A stretch of 64,000 nt of DNA from Vreelandella azerica (GTDB lineage Bacteria > Pseudomonadota > Gammaproteobacteria > Pseudomonadales > Halomonadaceae): positions 682,001 to 746,000 of the forward strand of contig NZ_JABFHI010000001.1 in assembly GCF_013112225.1 (NCBI RefSeq). The letters are read 5' to 3'. A program made the position numbers and the translations under genes. The notes beneath the pieces are model-generated. The model saw nothing but the letters and a program-made list of their open reading frames with translations. It made no database searches and was not told where the DNA came from. Shown here piece by piece: positions 43,609-53,356 of this stretch (the stretch's first letter is position 1; every line of letters begins with the position of its first letter).

Positions 43609-45525
43609 AGCCAGCGGTTCAGCTCGCCCAGGTGCTGAGACAGCTGAGCAGCACTGACCTCACCCTGAATGCGCGCATCGACAACTTCTTCTCCTTGGTT
43701 GAAAAACAGCAGGCTGGGCGGGCCGAACAGGCCAAAATGTTCAAGCAGTTCACGGCTGCGCTGATCCGTCTGGGTAACATCGGCCTTGATCAGTACATAG
43801 TCGTTTAAGGCAGAAGCCACTGCAGGTGTCGGGTAGACCTCACGTTCCAACTGCTTACAGGAAATGCACCAATCGGCGGTGAAGTGAACAAACACTGGTT
43901 TGCTTTGGGCGTCCGCCTGGCTGATCGCGTTTTCGAGAGCGGCCAGGCTGTTGACGTTCTGGAAGGCCAGGGTTGGCTGCTCAGTGCTGCCTGAAGAAGC
44001 GCTGGAGGACACTTGCAGCGGACGCAGCGGGTTGCTACCCCCTTGAGCGGCGCCAATGACCAGCGCAAGGCCCCAGGCAAGCAGCAGGATGCCCAACGCC
44101 TGGCGCGCACGCCCCCAGCCCTGCGGCTGATTAAAGTTGAGCGCACCCAGTGCCAATGCAGTGCCGATCGCCAGAGCAGCCCATAGCAGCAGCGCCACTG
44201 ATGCGGGCACCAGGCGCTCAACCATCCAGATCGCAACGCCGAGCAAAAGCAGGCCAAAGGCAATTTTGACGCCTTCCATCCAGCCGCCCGAACGGGGCAA
44301 CAAGGTGGCACCAAAAGTACCTACCAGCAGTAGCGGTAGCCCCATGCCCATGCCCAGGGCAAACAGGACTGCGCCCCCAGCCAGGCGTCTCCGGTGGAAG
44401 AAATAAAGACCATAGCGCCCGCCAGGGGAGCGGTGACGCAGGGCGAAACCACCAGCACGGATAGCGCTCCTGCCACCGCCAGCCCCAGGGGGCCACTGCG
44501 CTGGGCGCGGGCCTGCCAGCGGTCAATGCGGCTGGCAAAACGTGGCGATAACTGGAGGTTAAAAGCGCCGAACATGGCCAGGGCAAAGAGGCTGAAAAGG
44601 ATCGCAAACACAATCAGCACAGGCGCTGATTGCAGGTGTGCCTGAAGATTTAGCCCAGCACCAAACAGCCCCATCAGCACGCCGACCAGCGCATAGGTCA
44701 GGGCCATGCCGAGCACATAGCTGGCGGACAGCACAAAGGCGCGCGGCTTGGTCGGGTTCTGGCCGACCACGATAGACGACAGAATCGGGATCATGGGAAG
44801 CACGCAGGGCGTAAAGGTCAGCCCTAGCCCGGCAATAAAGAACAGCCCAAGCGCCAGGGGTAGGCTGGCTTCGCTGAGCAGGGTCGTAAAGCGACGGTCA
44901 TCACTTTGTGCACCGTTGAAACCGTTTGCCCCTTCGTTCGAGCTGACAGCACCTAGGGTGTCAGCAACTTGATTGGCAGCGCTGCCAGTAGCCTGCTGAG
45001 ATGCGTTTTCCTGGATAGCGCCTTGCTGAGGTTGCCAGTCAGCAAATGCCGCTGGCGCCTGAGACTGAACGGCCTGTAAGGAAACGGTTTCCGGCGGGTA
45101 GCAAAGCCCAGCATCGGCACAGCCCTGATACGTCAGGCTGATAGGTAAGGGGCCACCGTGAGGCGTTGCAATGGGTACCTCAAACACCAGTTGGTCGCGA
45201 AACACATAAACATCGCCGAGAAACTCGTCGGTGATAAACTGCCCCTCAGGCAGCCGCGGGGCGTTAAGCGTTGTGTTTTCGTCTGTACTTTGAACAGCAA
45301 ACTGATGGCGATAAAGATAGTAATCTTCAGTGATCTCCATCCCGATATACAGCGTATCGCCATCATGCCAGGCGCTGGGTTGGAAGGCCTCCTGCACAGG
45401 CAGGAACTCCCCTGATCGCTGGAGGAAAACCATTGCGCCTGGCTGACCTGGGGCCATAAACCGAGCGTCAGCGCCGTCAGGAGCAGGGCAGTGATAAGAA
45501 GTGATAAATGACGAGTAAATGGCAC
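43599..45525 (-). CDS. dsbD: Thiol:disulfide interchange protein DsbD, two frameshifts
   Basis: Inner-membrane protein of about 642 aa moving electrons from cytoplasmic thioredoxin to periplasmic partners. The GTG start at 45525 (AAGGA upstream) gives a signal peptide RHLSLLITALLLTALTLGLW. A missing base in CCCC (45409-45412, plus) separates it from the periplasmic domain EFLPVQEAFQPSAW...CADAGLCYPPE. The TM domain has the Cys motifs FTPCVLPMIP and VSPCVTAPL. A second break at CCCCC (44374-44378) precedes LFALGMGMGLPLLLVGTFG. The C-terminal thioredoxin domain has WCISCK. Confidence 0.9.
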
Positions 45526-45652
45526 GGAATGTCCTTGAGTCTTGGCGGTCGGTGTCGCTGTGACAGCTTACCCTGGCAAAAACTCCCCGCGCAGGGGCAT
45601 GCGCCTTCATGACGCGGGGGTTAATCGCTGCTTAATCCGGATCAGAACGCAA

Positions 45653-45676
45653 ACGGGTCGCCTTATGGCGACCCGT
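45653..45676 (-). terminator. Hairpin downstream of cytoplasmic ppa
   Basis: Ten-base stem ACGGGTCGCC (45653-45662) / GGCGACCCGT (45667-45676) with loop TTAT. On the minus strand it is followed by only TTTGC, so it may be a weak or Rho-assisted terminator. Confidence 0.5.
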
Positions 45677-45729
45677 TGATACAACCTGTTTTTTCAAACC
45701 ACAGGCAGCTTTCAGAAAAGCAAACTGCT

Positions 45730-46260
45730 TCAGGCTTTTTTGTGGGCAGCAAAGGCTTTTTCAATCGCTTTGCGGGCGGCGTCGGCGCCTTCCCAGGATT
45801 CCACCTTGACCCACTTGCCTTTTTCGAGATCCTTGTAGTTCTCGAAGAAATGCGCAATCTGCTGGCGCAGCAGCTCAGGCAGATCAGTCACTTCCTGCAC
45901 ATCATCGTACAAGGAGGACAGCTTGGCATGGGGAACGCAGACCAGCTTGGCGTCTTCGCCCGCTTCATCGGTCATGTTGAGAACACCCACCGGGCGAGCA
46001 CGGATAATGCTGCCTGGTTCTACCGGGTAAGGCGTCACCACCAGTGCGTCAATTGGATCACCATCGTCAGCCAGGGTGTGCGGAATAAACCCATAGTTGG
46101 CCGGGTAAAACATTGGGGTAGCCATGAAACGGTCAACCATCAAGGCGCCCATGTCCTTGTCGATTTCGTATTTGACAGGGGAGTGGTTGGCCGGGATTTC
46201 AATTGCCACGTAAATGTCGTTGGGCAGATCCTTACCGGCGGGGATGTTATCAAAGTTCAT
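45730..46260 (-). CDS. ppa: Cytoplasmic family I inorganic pyrophosphatase
   Basis: A 176-aa soluble pyrophosphatase. [20 protein letters not shown] starts at 46260 with AAGGAAACC upstream. Active-site strings: [24 protein letters not shown], carrying the metal-binding acidic residues, and the Lys/Tyr-containing [16 protein letters not shown] at the C-terminus. No signal peptide, in contrast with the exported copy at 25.2 kb. Drives biosynthetic reactions by removing PPi, although the PPi-phosphofructokinase nearby would compete for the same substrate. Confidence 0.94.
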   Translation of the reverse strand: MNFDNIPAGKDLPNDIYVAIEIPANHSPVKYEIDKDMGALMVDRFMATPMFYPANYGFIPHTLADDGDPIDALVVTPYPVEPGSIIRARPVGVLNMTDEAGEDAKLVCVPHAKLSSLYDDVQEVTDLPELLRQQIAHFFENYKDLEKGKWVKVESWEGADAARKAIEKAFAAHKKA

Positions 46261-46471
46261 CTTGGTTTCCTTGGTAATACAGAGTCGCGCAGGATTATAA
46301 CGTCTATAAGACTTAATGTGGGCGATTATACGAATATGGGCGCGCAATTACCAATGCGACCTAGGTTTCTTACACCTAGGTCGGTGGCCTGGGTTTAGGC
46401 GTATAAAGATCAGCGGTGTATCATGCGCTTATGAAGATGATGATTCAGGTTAGCCGATCAAGGAGGCGCAC

Positions 46472-48178
46472 TTGGCCAAAGCTCAACTGCTGATAAGTTA
46501 TGGTCAAGCCTTTGTTGCGCCTGACCGACGCGAACATCGCAGCTCCATGTCAGTGCGCATTCCAGAAGAACCCTTGCTACAGGCCAAGGGCGGCTGTGCG
46601 ATTATCAGCGATTCAGTGGCGCGCAACAGCCTCGCCAAGCAGGCTGGAGACCTGAGTGTGCGTGGTTTTGGCTGATTACTTCTCAACCCCCGATCATTGG
46701 GATACCAAGGTATCCGCTACCCGTGTGCTAAGGGCCTTGAACAGTTGGTGTTACAGTCAAAGCCAGCATGTACGTAATGGTAGCTTTGTTTCGTCGTTAT
46801 CGGCACTGGTGCTGCGCCACCGTGAAGGGCATCTTTTCCATATGGGTGATACCCTGGTCTTTCGCTTGCGCGGCGCCGAGTTCGAGCAGCTTTCCCGTGA
46901 TCATGTGACGGATCTGGGCGGTTACCGCTACCCCTCGCGGGCACTCGGCCTGGATGGCAGCCTGGATATTGATTACACCCCGCTGGCGCTGAAACAGGGC
47001 GACCTTTTTCTGTTTACCACCCAGGCCGTCGGCGGCACCCTGTTGCCTTCTGATTATGTCCGCCTGATCCGCCAGGACGCCAGCGATCTGGATGCTGCCT
47101 GTGAACGCCTGGCCGATGAAGCCAAGGCACGCGCTCAGGAGCGTGGCTATGGGGGAGAGCAATTCTGTTTTCAGCTGGTGCGCATTGATGAGTTGCCGGA
47201 TGAAGTCAATGATCATCCCGGGCGTATGTATGGCGATTTGCCTATCCCCCTGAGCTTTCGTCCGGCGAGCGTTTTGATGGCTTTGAAATACTCAGTGTGC
47301 TGTCGCGCACGGCGCAATCGCGTGTCTACCATGTACGCGATGTGCATAGCCAGCGCGAAATGGTGATGAAGGCGCCAAGCCCAGAGTTATCGCTGCGCAA
47401 TGCCTATCTGGAGCATTTTCTGCTGCAGCAGTGGGTCGTCGAACGGGTCAATTCCCCCTATGTCGTCAAGGTGATGGAGCCTTCGCGGCCGCGCCGCTAC
47501 CTGTATTACCTGATGGCTTATGTGGCAGGTGAGACGCTTCAATCCTGGGCGGAACGTCACCCCCAGGCAAGCCTGAACCAGCGGCTTGAAATTGCCAATC
47601 AGCTGGGCAAGGCGGTGCAGGCGCTGCATCATCGCGATGTACTCCATCAGCAGATCGCCCCGGAAAATATCCTGATTGACCCCCATGGCAAACTGGTGCT
47701 GGCAGATTTCAGCGCCTGCCATGTGCGCGAGGCGGATGGCCACCGTCATTCCGGCGAACTGCTTGCCCAGGTGGGCTATGGCCCCCATACCGCGCCCGAA
47801 TATGCCTTGGGTGATAGCGTCGGGCGGCGTAGTGATCAATATTCGCTGGCATCGACAACTTACTGGTTGCTGACCGGCCAGCTACCTTATCAGCTAACCC
47901 CGGACAAGCTACGCAGCCATACCGATCTGGAAGGGCTTATCTATCGCAGTGCCCGAGCGGCTAACCCGGAAATTTCAGTGGATCTTGACGATGCATTGCG
48001 TCGTGCCCTCGACCCACAGCGGGCGCTGAGGTTTCGGCGCATGTCGGAATTCCTGCGTGACTTGCGTTTGCCTTTAGGGCGCGTACGCCGGGAGAATCGC
48101 CAGGATTCACGGCGTTTCTGGCAGGGAGTGGCGGGTATTCTGCTGTTGCTGCTGGTGCTTTCCTGGCTGTTGCGTTAG
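46472..48178 (+). CDS. Membrane-anchored PP2C-like + Ser/Thr kinase-like fusion, probably a double pseudo-enzyme; two frameshifts
   Basis: About 569 aa. It starts at TTG 46472 behind a perfect AAGGAGG. Residues about 1-240 follow the PP2C fold (FHMGDTLVFRL block) and about 260-530 a protein kinase. Breaks at TTTT 46666-46669 and TTTT 47272-47275 are each repaired by one T (VRGFLADYF; SVFDGFEILSVLSR). The C-terminus VAGILLLLLVLSWLLR is a TM anchor, leaving both domains cytoplasmic. The active sites are degenerate: family NED is HRSS, ADG is SDS, SDG is TQA and QDN is GEQ; in the kinase HRDLKPEN is HQQIAPEN and DFG is DFS. The VMK lysine, PEN Asn and APE motif remain. Family members elsewhere are bifunctional kinase/phosphatases; loss of activity here is inference. 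Confidence 0.82.
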
Positions 48179-48214
48179 AAACACTGAGTTCTAGACGCTA
48201 AGCTTTAAATCAAC

Positions 48215-48237
48215 CGGCCGGGCTAAATGCCCGGCCG
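48215..48237. terminator. Hairpin between the convergent kinase-like and phosphofructokinase genes
   Basis: CGGCCGGGC (48215-48223) / GCCCGGCCG (48229-48237) with loop TAAAT. T tracts are poor on both sides, but its position between convergent genes suggests shared termination. Confidence 0.5.
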
Positions 48238-48274
48238 TTAGTCTTTGCTATGGTCGCTGAAATAAGCGGCTGCC

Positions 48275-49533
48275 CTAGAGCGTAAACACCGGCAGAAGTT
48301 TTTCGGCCTTAGCCAGCTTGAGTTTGGCTACCTTGGGCAGGCCGTTTTCAAACGGCGGGAAATCCTCGCCCTGAATCAGCGGAGAGAGATAATTGCGGCA
48401 GGTCTGGGTAATGGCAAAACCGTCGTCACTGATGAAGTCACGCGGCATGAATTTTTCCTGATTGGCGATATCTTTCAACGGTGCTGAAATCACATCCCAC
48501 TGATAGGGCGACTCGGCGACGCGGCGAATCGCCGGCATCATGGCGTTTTTACCCGCCAATGCCAGGGTGACCGCTTCTCGACCCACCGCATAGGCCTGTT
48601 CAACGTCGGTTTTTGAAGCCAGATGGCGCGCTGCGCGCTGTAGGTAATCGGCCACAGCCCAGTGGTATTTGTAGCCCAGATCCTGCTTGACCATACCCGC
48701 CAGAGTAGGAGCTACGCCGCCCAGCTGGCGGTGGCCAAAGGCGTCGGTGTTACCAGCGTCAGCCAGGAAGGTGCCATCTTCATAGCGCGCGCCTTCGGAA
48801 ACGACAATCACGCAGTAGCCATAATCCTTCACGCATTTATCCACCCGCGCCATTACGGCGGCGCGGTCAAAGGCAATTTCCGGGAAGATGATCAGGTGAG
48901 GTGGCTCGCCTTCACCCTCTCCGGCCAGGCCACCGGCAGCGGCGATCCAGCCCGCATGGCGGCCCATAACCTCAAGCACGAATACCTTGGTGGAGGTGGC
49001 GCACATCGAGGCGATATCCAGCGAGGCTTCCAGGGTTGAAGTGGCAATATACTTGGCGACACTGCCAAAGCCTGGGCTGTTGTCGGAAATCGGCAGATCA
49101 TTATCGACGGTCTTGGGCACATGGATGGCGGTCAGTGGGTAGCCGAGTTTTTCGGAAAGCTGAGACACCTTCAGGCAGGTATCGGCGCTGTCGCCGCCAC
49201 CGTTATAGAAGAAGTAACGAATATCATGGGCCTTGAAGACTTCGATCAGCCGTTCGTACTGGGTACGGTGGGTTTCGATATCCTTGAGCTTGTAACGGCA
49301 GGAGCCAAAGGCACCCCCGGCGTATGACGCAAGGCCGTCACGGCCTCTTCACTTTCCTGCGTGACATCAATCAGATCTTCGGTCAGGGCACCGATAATGC
49401 CGTTATGGCCGGCGTAGATCTTGTTGATGTGCTCGGGAGCTTCACGGCAGGCTTCAATGACGCCGCAGGCGCTGGCGTTGATGACGGCGGTGACGCCTCC
49501 GGACTGGGCATAAAAGGCATTGTGCTGGGCCAT
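48275..49533 (-). CDS. pfp: PPi-type 6-phosphofructokinase, frameshifted
   Basis: About 420 aa. N-terminal YAQSGGVTAVINASACGV; break at CCCCC (49314-49318, plus), repaired by one base to RHTPGGAFGSCRYKLKD. The second part carries YFFYNGGGDSADT, PKTVDNDLPISDNSPGFGS and EVMGRHAGWIAAAG. The Lys in PKTVDND and the GGDS-type loop match pyrophosphate-dependent enzymes rather than the ATP-PFK strings GGDGS and GTIDND; that is family knowledge. It would give reversible fructose-6-P/fructose-1,6-P2 conversion. Lies convergent to the kinase-like fusion. Start at 49533 (MAQHNAFYAQ) with AGGAGA upstream. Confidence 0.88.
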
Positions 49534-49687
49534 GGAAACGCTTTCTCTCCTGAAAGGGGGCTTTGACTGAACTGCATCATGCGCATGAATACCGAGGAAA
49601 ACGTGGGTTTTCCCAGGCATCTGCTGTCAGCGGTTGACGAAGTTTAGCGTAAAGGGCCTGAGCCTGCATCCGCTCGATACATCTGGC

Positions 49688-50359
49688 TCAATCCTCATTG
49701 TCATCCATGGCCTGTTCGCGCACGGCCAGCTGCCAGCCGCCAAGGTCCTTGTAGCGGTTAACCATGGCGCAGAACAGTTCTGCGGTGCGCTCGGTATCAT
49801 AGCGGGCCGAATGGGCCGCCTTGTTGTCGAACTCGATACCGGCAGCACGACAGGCGCGGGCGAGAACCGTCTGGCCGTAGACCAGCCCAGCGAGGGTGGC
49901 GGTGTCAAAGCTGGAAAATGGATGAAAGGGGTTGCGCTTGATGCCGCAACGGTTGGAGGCGGCGTTCAGAAAGCCATGATCAAAGGCGGCATTGTGGCCT
50001 ACGAGTATCGCCCGGGTGCAGCCATGTGCCTTGATGGCTTTGCGGATGGGGCGAAAAATTTCCCCCAAGGCTTGCTCTTCGGTCAAGGCGACCTGGCGGC
50101 GCAGTGGGTCATCCAGACGAATGCCGGTGAAATCCAGCGCTGACTGCTCGACATTCGCCCCTTCAAACGGGTGGAGGTGATAGGCATAGGTGGCGTCAGG
50201 CAGCAGATTACCTTCCGGGTCCATGGTCAGGGTAACGGCCGCAATCTCCAATACCGCATCGCGTTCGGCGTTGAATCCGCCGGTTTCAAGATCCACCACA
50301 ACCGGTAGATAACTGCGAAAACGCTGGGCCATCAAATCGCGGGCAATTGCCTCGCTCAT
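49688..50359 (-). CDS. rnt: Ribonuclease T
   Basis: A 223-aa DEDDh 3'-5' exoribonuclease trimming tRNA and other stable RNA 3' ends. Exo I LPVVVDLETGGFN, exo II ILVGHNAAFDHGFL, exo III AAHSARYDTERTAELF hold the acidic residues and the catalytic His. Length and the FHPFSSFDTATLAGLVYGQTV stretch fit RNase T rather than DnaQ. GGAGAGC precedes the ATG. Divergent from argG. Intact. Confidence 0.92.
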   Translation of the reverse strand: MSEAIARDLMAQRFRSYLPVVVDLETGGFNAERDAVLEIAAVTLTMDPEGNLLPDATYAYHLHPFEGANVEQSALDFTGIRLDDPLRRQVALTEEQALGEIFRPIRKAIKAHGCTRAILVGHNAAFDHGFLNAASNRCGIKRNPFHPFSSFDTATLAGLVYGQTVLARACRAAGIEFDNKAAHSARYDTERTAELFCAMVNRYKDLGGWQLAVREQAMDDNED

Positions 50360-50489
50360 GCAGCTCTCCTTGGTAGCGAGTCAGTGGTGCTCAGTGCCAC
50401 TGATAAATGTGTGGTCAGTTACTTTGTTGAGTAGCCGGATTCTATCAGCTTTCATTGACAGTCGTCGCTGCCTGGGTATTCGTTGACTG

Positions 50490-50510
50490 CACAGAGCGCT
50501 ATACTCTGTG
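50490..50510. promoter_or_regulatory. Inverted repeat over the argG promoter
   Basis: CACAGAG / CTCTGTG, 7-bp arms around CGCTATA. TATACT (50500-50505), a good -10, lies within it. The sequence does not resemble an ArgR box (TGAAT-type), so the regulator is unknown. Confidence 0.4.
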
Positions 50511-50577
50511 TTTTGAACGCAACGCCAAGACGCTGCGCTTTTATCAGTAAGTTTTTTTGATCAGCAAGGAGTCAAGA

Positions 50578-51796
50578 ATGTCCGATGTCAAGAAGGTGGT
50601 TCTGGCCTATTCCGGCGGCCTGGATACATCTGTCATTGTCAAGTGGTTACAAGAAACCTACCACTGCGAGGTGGTGACCTTTACCGCCGACATCGGCCAA
50701 GGTGAGGAAGTCGAGCCTGCCCGGACCAAGGCGCAGGCGCTGGGTGTGAAAGAAATTTATATTGAAGACCTGCGTGAAGAGTTTGTGCGCGACTATGTCT
50801 TCCCAATGTTCCGCGCCAATACGATTTACGAAGGCGAATATCTGTTGGGCACCTCTATTGCACGCCCGCTGATTGCCAAGCGGCTGATCGAAATTGCCAA
50901 CGAAACTGGCGCCGATGCCATTTCCCACGGGGCAACTGGCAAAGGTAACGATCAGGTGCGTTTCGAGCTGGGCGGCTACGCGCTAAAGCCGGGCGTCAAG
51001 GTCATTGCACCCTGGCGTGAGTGGGACCTCACTTCCCGTGAAAAGCTGATGGCCTACTGTGAAGAGCATGATATTCCGGTAGATTTTTCCAGCAAGAAGA
51101 AAAAATCGCCGTACTCCATGGATGCCAACCTGCTGCATATCTCCTATGAAGGCGGCATTCTCGAAGACCCCTGGGCCGAAGCAGAAGAAGACATGTGGCG
51201 TTGGAGCGTGTCTCCCGAGGCCGCACCGGAGACGCCCACTTACGTTGAGCTGACCTTTGATCAGGGCGACATCGTGGCGATTGACGGTCAGGCCATGAAA
51301 CCCCATGAAGTGCTGGAAACCCTCAACAAGATGGGTGGTGACAACGGTATTGGCCGTCTGGATATCGTTGAGAACCGCTACGTTGGCATGAAGTCGCGGG
51401 GCTGTTACGAAACGCCGGGGGCACCATCATGCTGCGCGCCCACCGTGCGATCGAGTCGCTGACCCTGGATCGTGAAGAAGCGCACCTGAAAGACCAGCTG
51501 ATGCCCAAGTACGCCGAAGTCATCTATAACGGTTACTGGTGGAGCCCGGAGCGTCGCATGCTGCAGGCCGCCATTGACGAAACCCAGAAAAACGTCGGCG
51601 GTGTTGTACGCATGAAACTTTATAAAGGTAACGCCACCGTGGTTGGCCGCAAGTCGGACGCATCGCTGTTTGATGAATCGATTGCCACCTTCGAGGACGA
51701 TGCGGGGGCTTACGACCAAAAGATGCGGAAGGCTTTATCAAGCTGAATGCCCTGCGTCTGCGGATTGCGGCCGGTAAGGGTCGCCAGCAGAGCTAA
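50578..51796 (+). CDS. argG: Argininosuccinate synthase, two frameshifts
   Basis: About 406 aa, joining citrulline and aspartate in arginine synthesis. N-terminal ATP-loop [35 protein letters not shown] and [10 protein letters not shown] signatures are intact. First break at GGGGG (51417-51421), repaired to [20 protein letters not shown]. Second at AAAA (51718-51721), repaired to [20 protein letters not shown], ending at 51796. AAGGAG precedes the ATG. Such a conserved biosynthetic gene with two single-base breaks argues for sequencing error. Confidence 0.93.
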
Positions 51797-51809
51797 CCAG
51801 TCAATGCGT

Positions 51810-51830
51810 GCGGCAGCAGTGTGCTGCCGC
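51810..51830. terminator. Hairpin between argG and the HlyU-family gene
   Basis: GCGGCAGCA (51810-51818) / TGCTGCCGC (51822-51830), 9-bp stem with a 3-base loop, no T tract. It may attenuate readthrough or stabilise the argG 3' end. Confidence 0.4.
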
Positions 51831-51853
51831 CGCTTGCCATTCAAGGAGTCGGT

Positions 51854-52189
51854 ATGCTGAAAAAGCTGCTTTCAGGCCTGTTCAGTGCAGGTGACGGTGA
51901 AGCCAACAGCCGAGCAAAAGCTGCCGAGGCGGTTGAGTATGCGGGCTATCTGATCATATCCGAACCGGATGTGCAGGGCGGTCAGTATCGGGTGAGTGGT
52001 GTGATTCAGCAGCGGCTTGACGAGGGTGAACTGCGTGAACACCGCTTTGAACGTTCGGATATGCTGCCAAGCCGTGATGCCTGCGATGAAATGATGGTCA
52101 CCAAGGCCAAACGTTACATCGAGGAAGTGGGCGACGCCATGTTTGAACCCGACCCCCGCCAGCAAGCGGCGGACGACTCGAGCGCCTGA
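51854..52189 (+). CDS. HlyU family protein
   Basis: A 111-aa small cytoplasmic protein. The stretch AVEYAGYLIISEPDVQGGQYRVSG...REHRFERSDML matches the HlyU family (Pfam PF10115), named after a Vibrio haemolysin regulator. Most members are short proteins of unproven function, and the Vibrio ArsR-type HlyU is a different fold. AAGGAG precedes the ATG at 51854. It lies between argG and the DUF294 gene with 7 nt to the next start, so the two are probably co-translated. Confidence 0.75.
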   Translation: MLKKLLSGLFSAGDGEANSRAKAAEAVEYAGYLIISEPDVQGGQYRVSGVIQQRLDEGELREHRFERSDMLPSRDACDEMMVTKAKRYIEEVGDAMFEPDPRQQAADDSSA

Positions 52190-52196
52190 CCCCCTT

Positions 52197-53348
52197 ATGC
52201 ACTGGTTGCACCGTGCCTCGCCATGGCGCTGTCTGTTTGAGCCGCCATTTGACCCTGAGGTCGGTGAACAACGCCTGATGGAACCTCTGCAGCGTGTGCT
52301 TTCGGCTGCGCCTGCGAATTTATCTTCTGCCTATCAGTGGCAACGCCAGTGGGTAGAGGTACTGATCCGTTATGACCTTCCTGCCTGGCGTATCAGCCAG
52401 CTGATCAGTGATTACAATGCCTGGCTGTATCGCCGGGCGATTGATGAATCCCTCGAAGAAATGACCAGCCAGGGCTGGGGCCCTGTACCGGTACGCTACT
52501 GTGTGCTGGTACTGGGTTCCGGTGCCCGTGATGAAAGCCTGTTGGGCCCTGACCAGGATAATGCCCTGATCATTGAAGACTATCCGGACAGCCGTCAGCG
52601 TGATATCGACGGCTATTTCCAGGCCCTGGGGGAAGGGTTTACCCGACGTTTGGATGAAGCGGGTATTCCGCTGTGCCAGGGGTACGTCATGGCCCGCTGG
52701 CCAATGTGGCGAAAACGCCTGAGCGAGTGGCAGACCCAGCTGGAGCTGTGGACACAGGACAGGCAGGTCAAGCGGGTTCAGCAAACCAATATTCTGCTGG
52801 ATTTCAACCCCGTTCACGGTGATCGCTGGCTGGCGGATGATCTGGCCAAGTCAGTGACGCAGATACTACCCACCCGGGCCCTATTCATGGATGAAATGGC
52901 TGCCCTGCTGGATGAGTTGCCGGTAGCGCTGAATCGCCGTGGACGGCTGGCCAACACTTCCACCCAGGAAGGACCTTTTGATCAGGCCATTGATCTCAAG
53001 CGCCAGGGGTTGATGCCGCTGGTCAGCGCGGTGCGTCTGCTGGCGGTGCATCAGCGTTGTAAGGAAGTATCAACTCGCCGCCGATTACTGACCCTTGGGG
53101 TAGCACCCGACTGCCCGCTCAGTCTTGGTGAGGCTGAAAGCGTACTGGCGACTTTTCAGCGCTTGCAACAGTTGATGTTTGATCAGCAGCGCCACCAGAT
53201 GGCTATCGGGTTGACGACAGACAGCTGGCTGGATCTTGCCCGCCTGCGGGCCGATCAGGTGCATATGCTGGTGTATGACCTGCAGGCAATTCGGCGTTTT
53301 GTTAATTGGGTTCAGACTCAGGTGCGCAGCAGCCGCCGAGTAAACTGA
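52197..53348 (+). CDS. DUF294-type putative nucleotidyltransferase without CBS domains
   Basis: A 383-aa protein. The nucleotidyltransferase core LVLGSGARDESLLGPDQDNALI (residues about 102-123) carries the DQDN acidic pair; a DUF294 C-terminal helical domain follows (GPFDQAIDLKRQGLMPLVSAVRLLA). Typical relatives begin with cyclic-nucleotide-binding and CBS domains; here only a helical N-terminus of about 100 residues is present. Proteins of this type often neighbour acetate permease or symporter-kinase genes, as here, where it converges on the CbrA/CrbS-like kinase gene with an 8-nt gap. Substrate unknown. Start at 52197 by family length. Confidence 0.8.
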   Translation: MHWLHRASPWRCLFEPPFDPEVGEQRLMEPLQRVLSAAPANLSSAYQWQRQWVEVLIRYDLPAWRISQLISDYNAWLYRRAIDESLEEMTSQGWGPVPVRYCVLVLGSGARDESLLGPDQDNALIIEDYPDSRQRDIDGYFQALGEGFTRRLDEAGIPLCQGYVMARWPMWRKRLSEWQTQLELWTQDRQVKRVQQTNILLDFNPVHGDRWLADDLAKSVTQILPTRALFMDEMAALLDELPVALNRRGRLANTSTQEGPFDQAIDLKRQGLMPLVSAVRLLAVHQRCKEVSTRRRLLTLGVAPDCPLSLGEAESVLATFQRLQQLMFDQQRHQMAIGLTTDSWLDLARLRADQVHMLVYDLQAIRRFVNWVQTQVRSSRRVN

Positions 53349-53356
53349 ACACCTTT

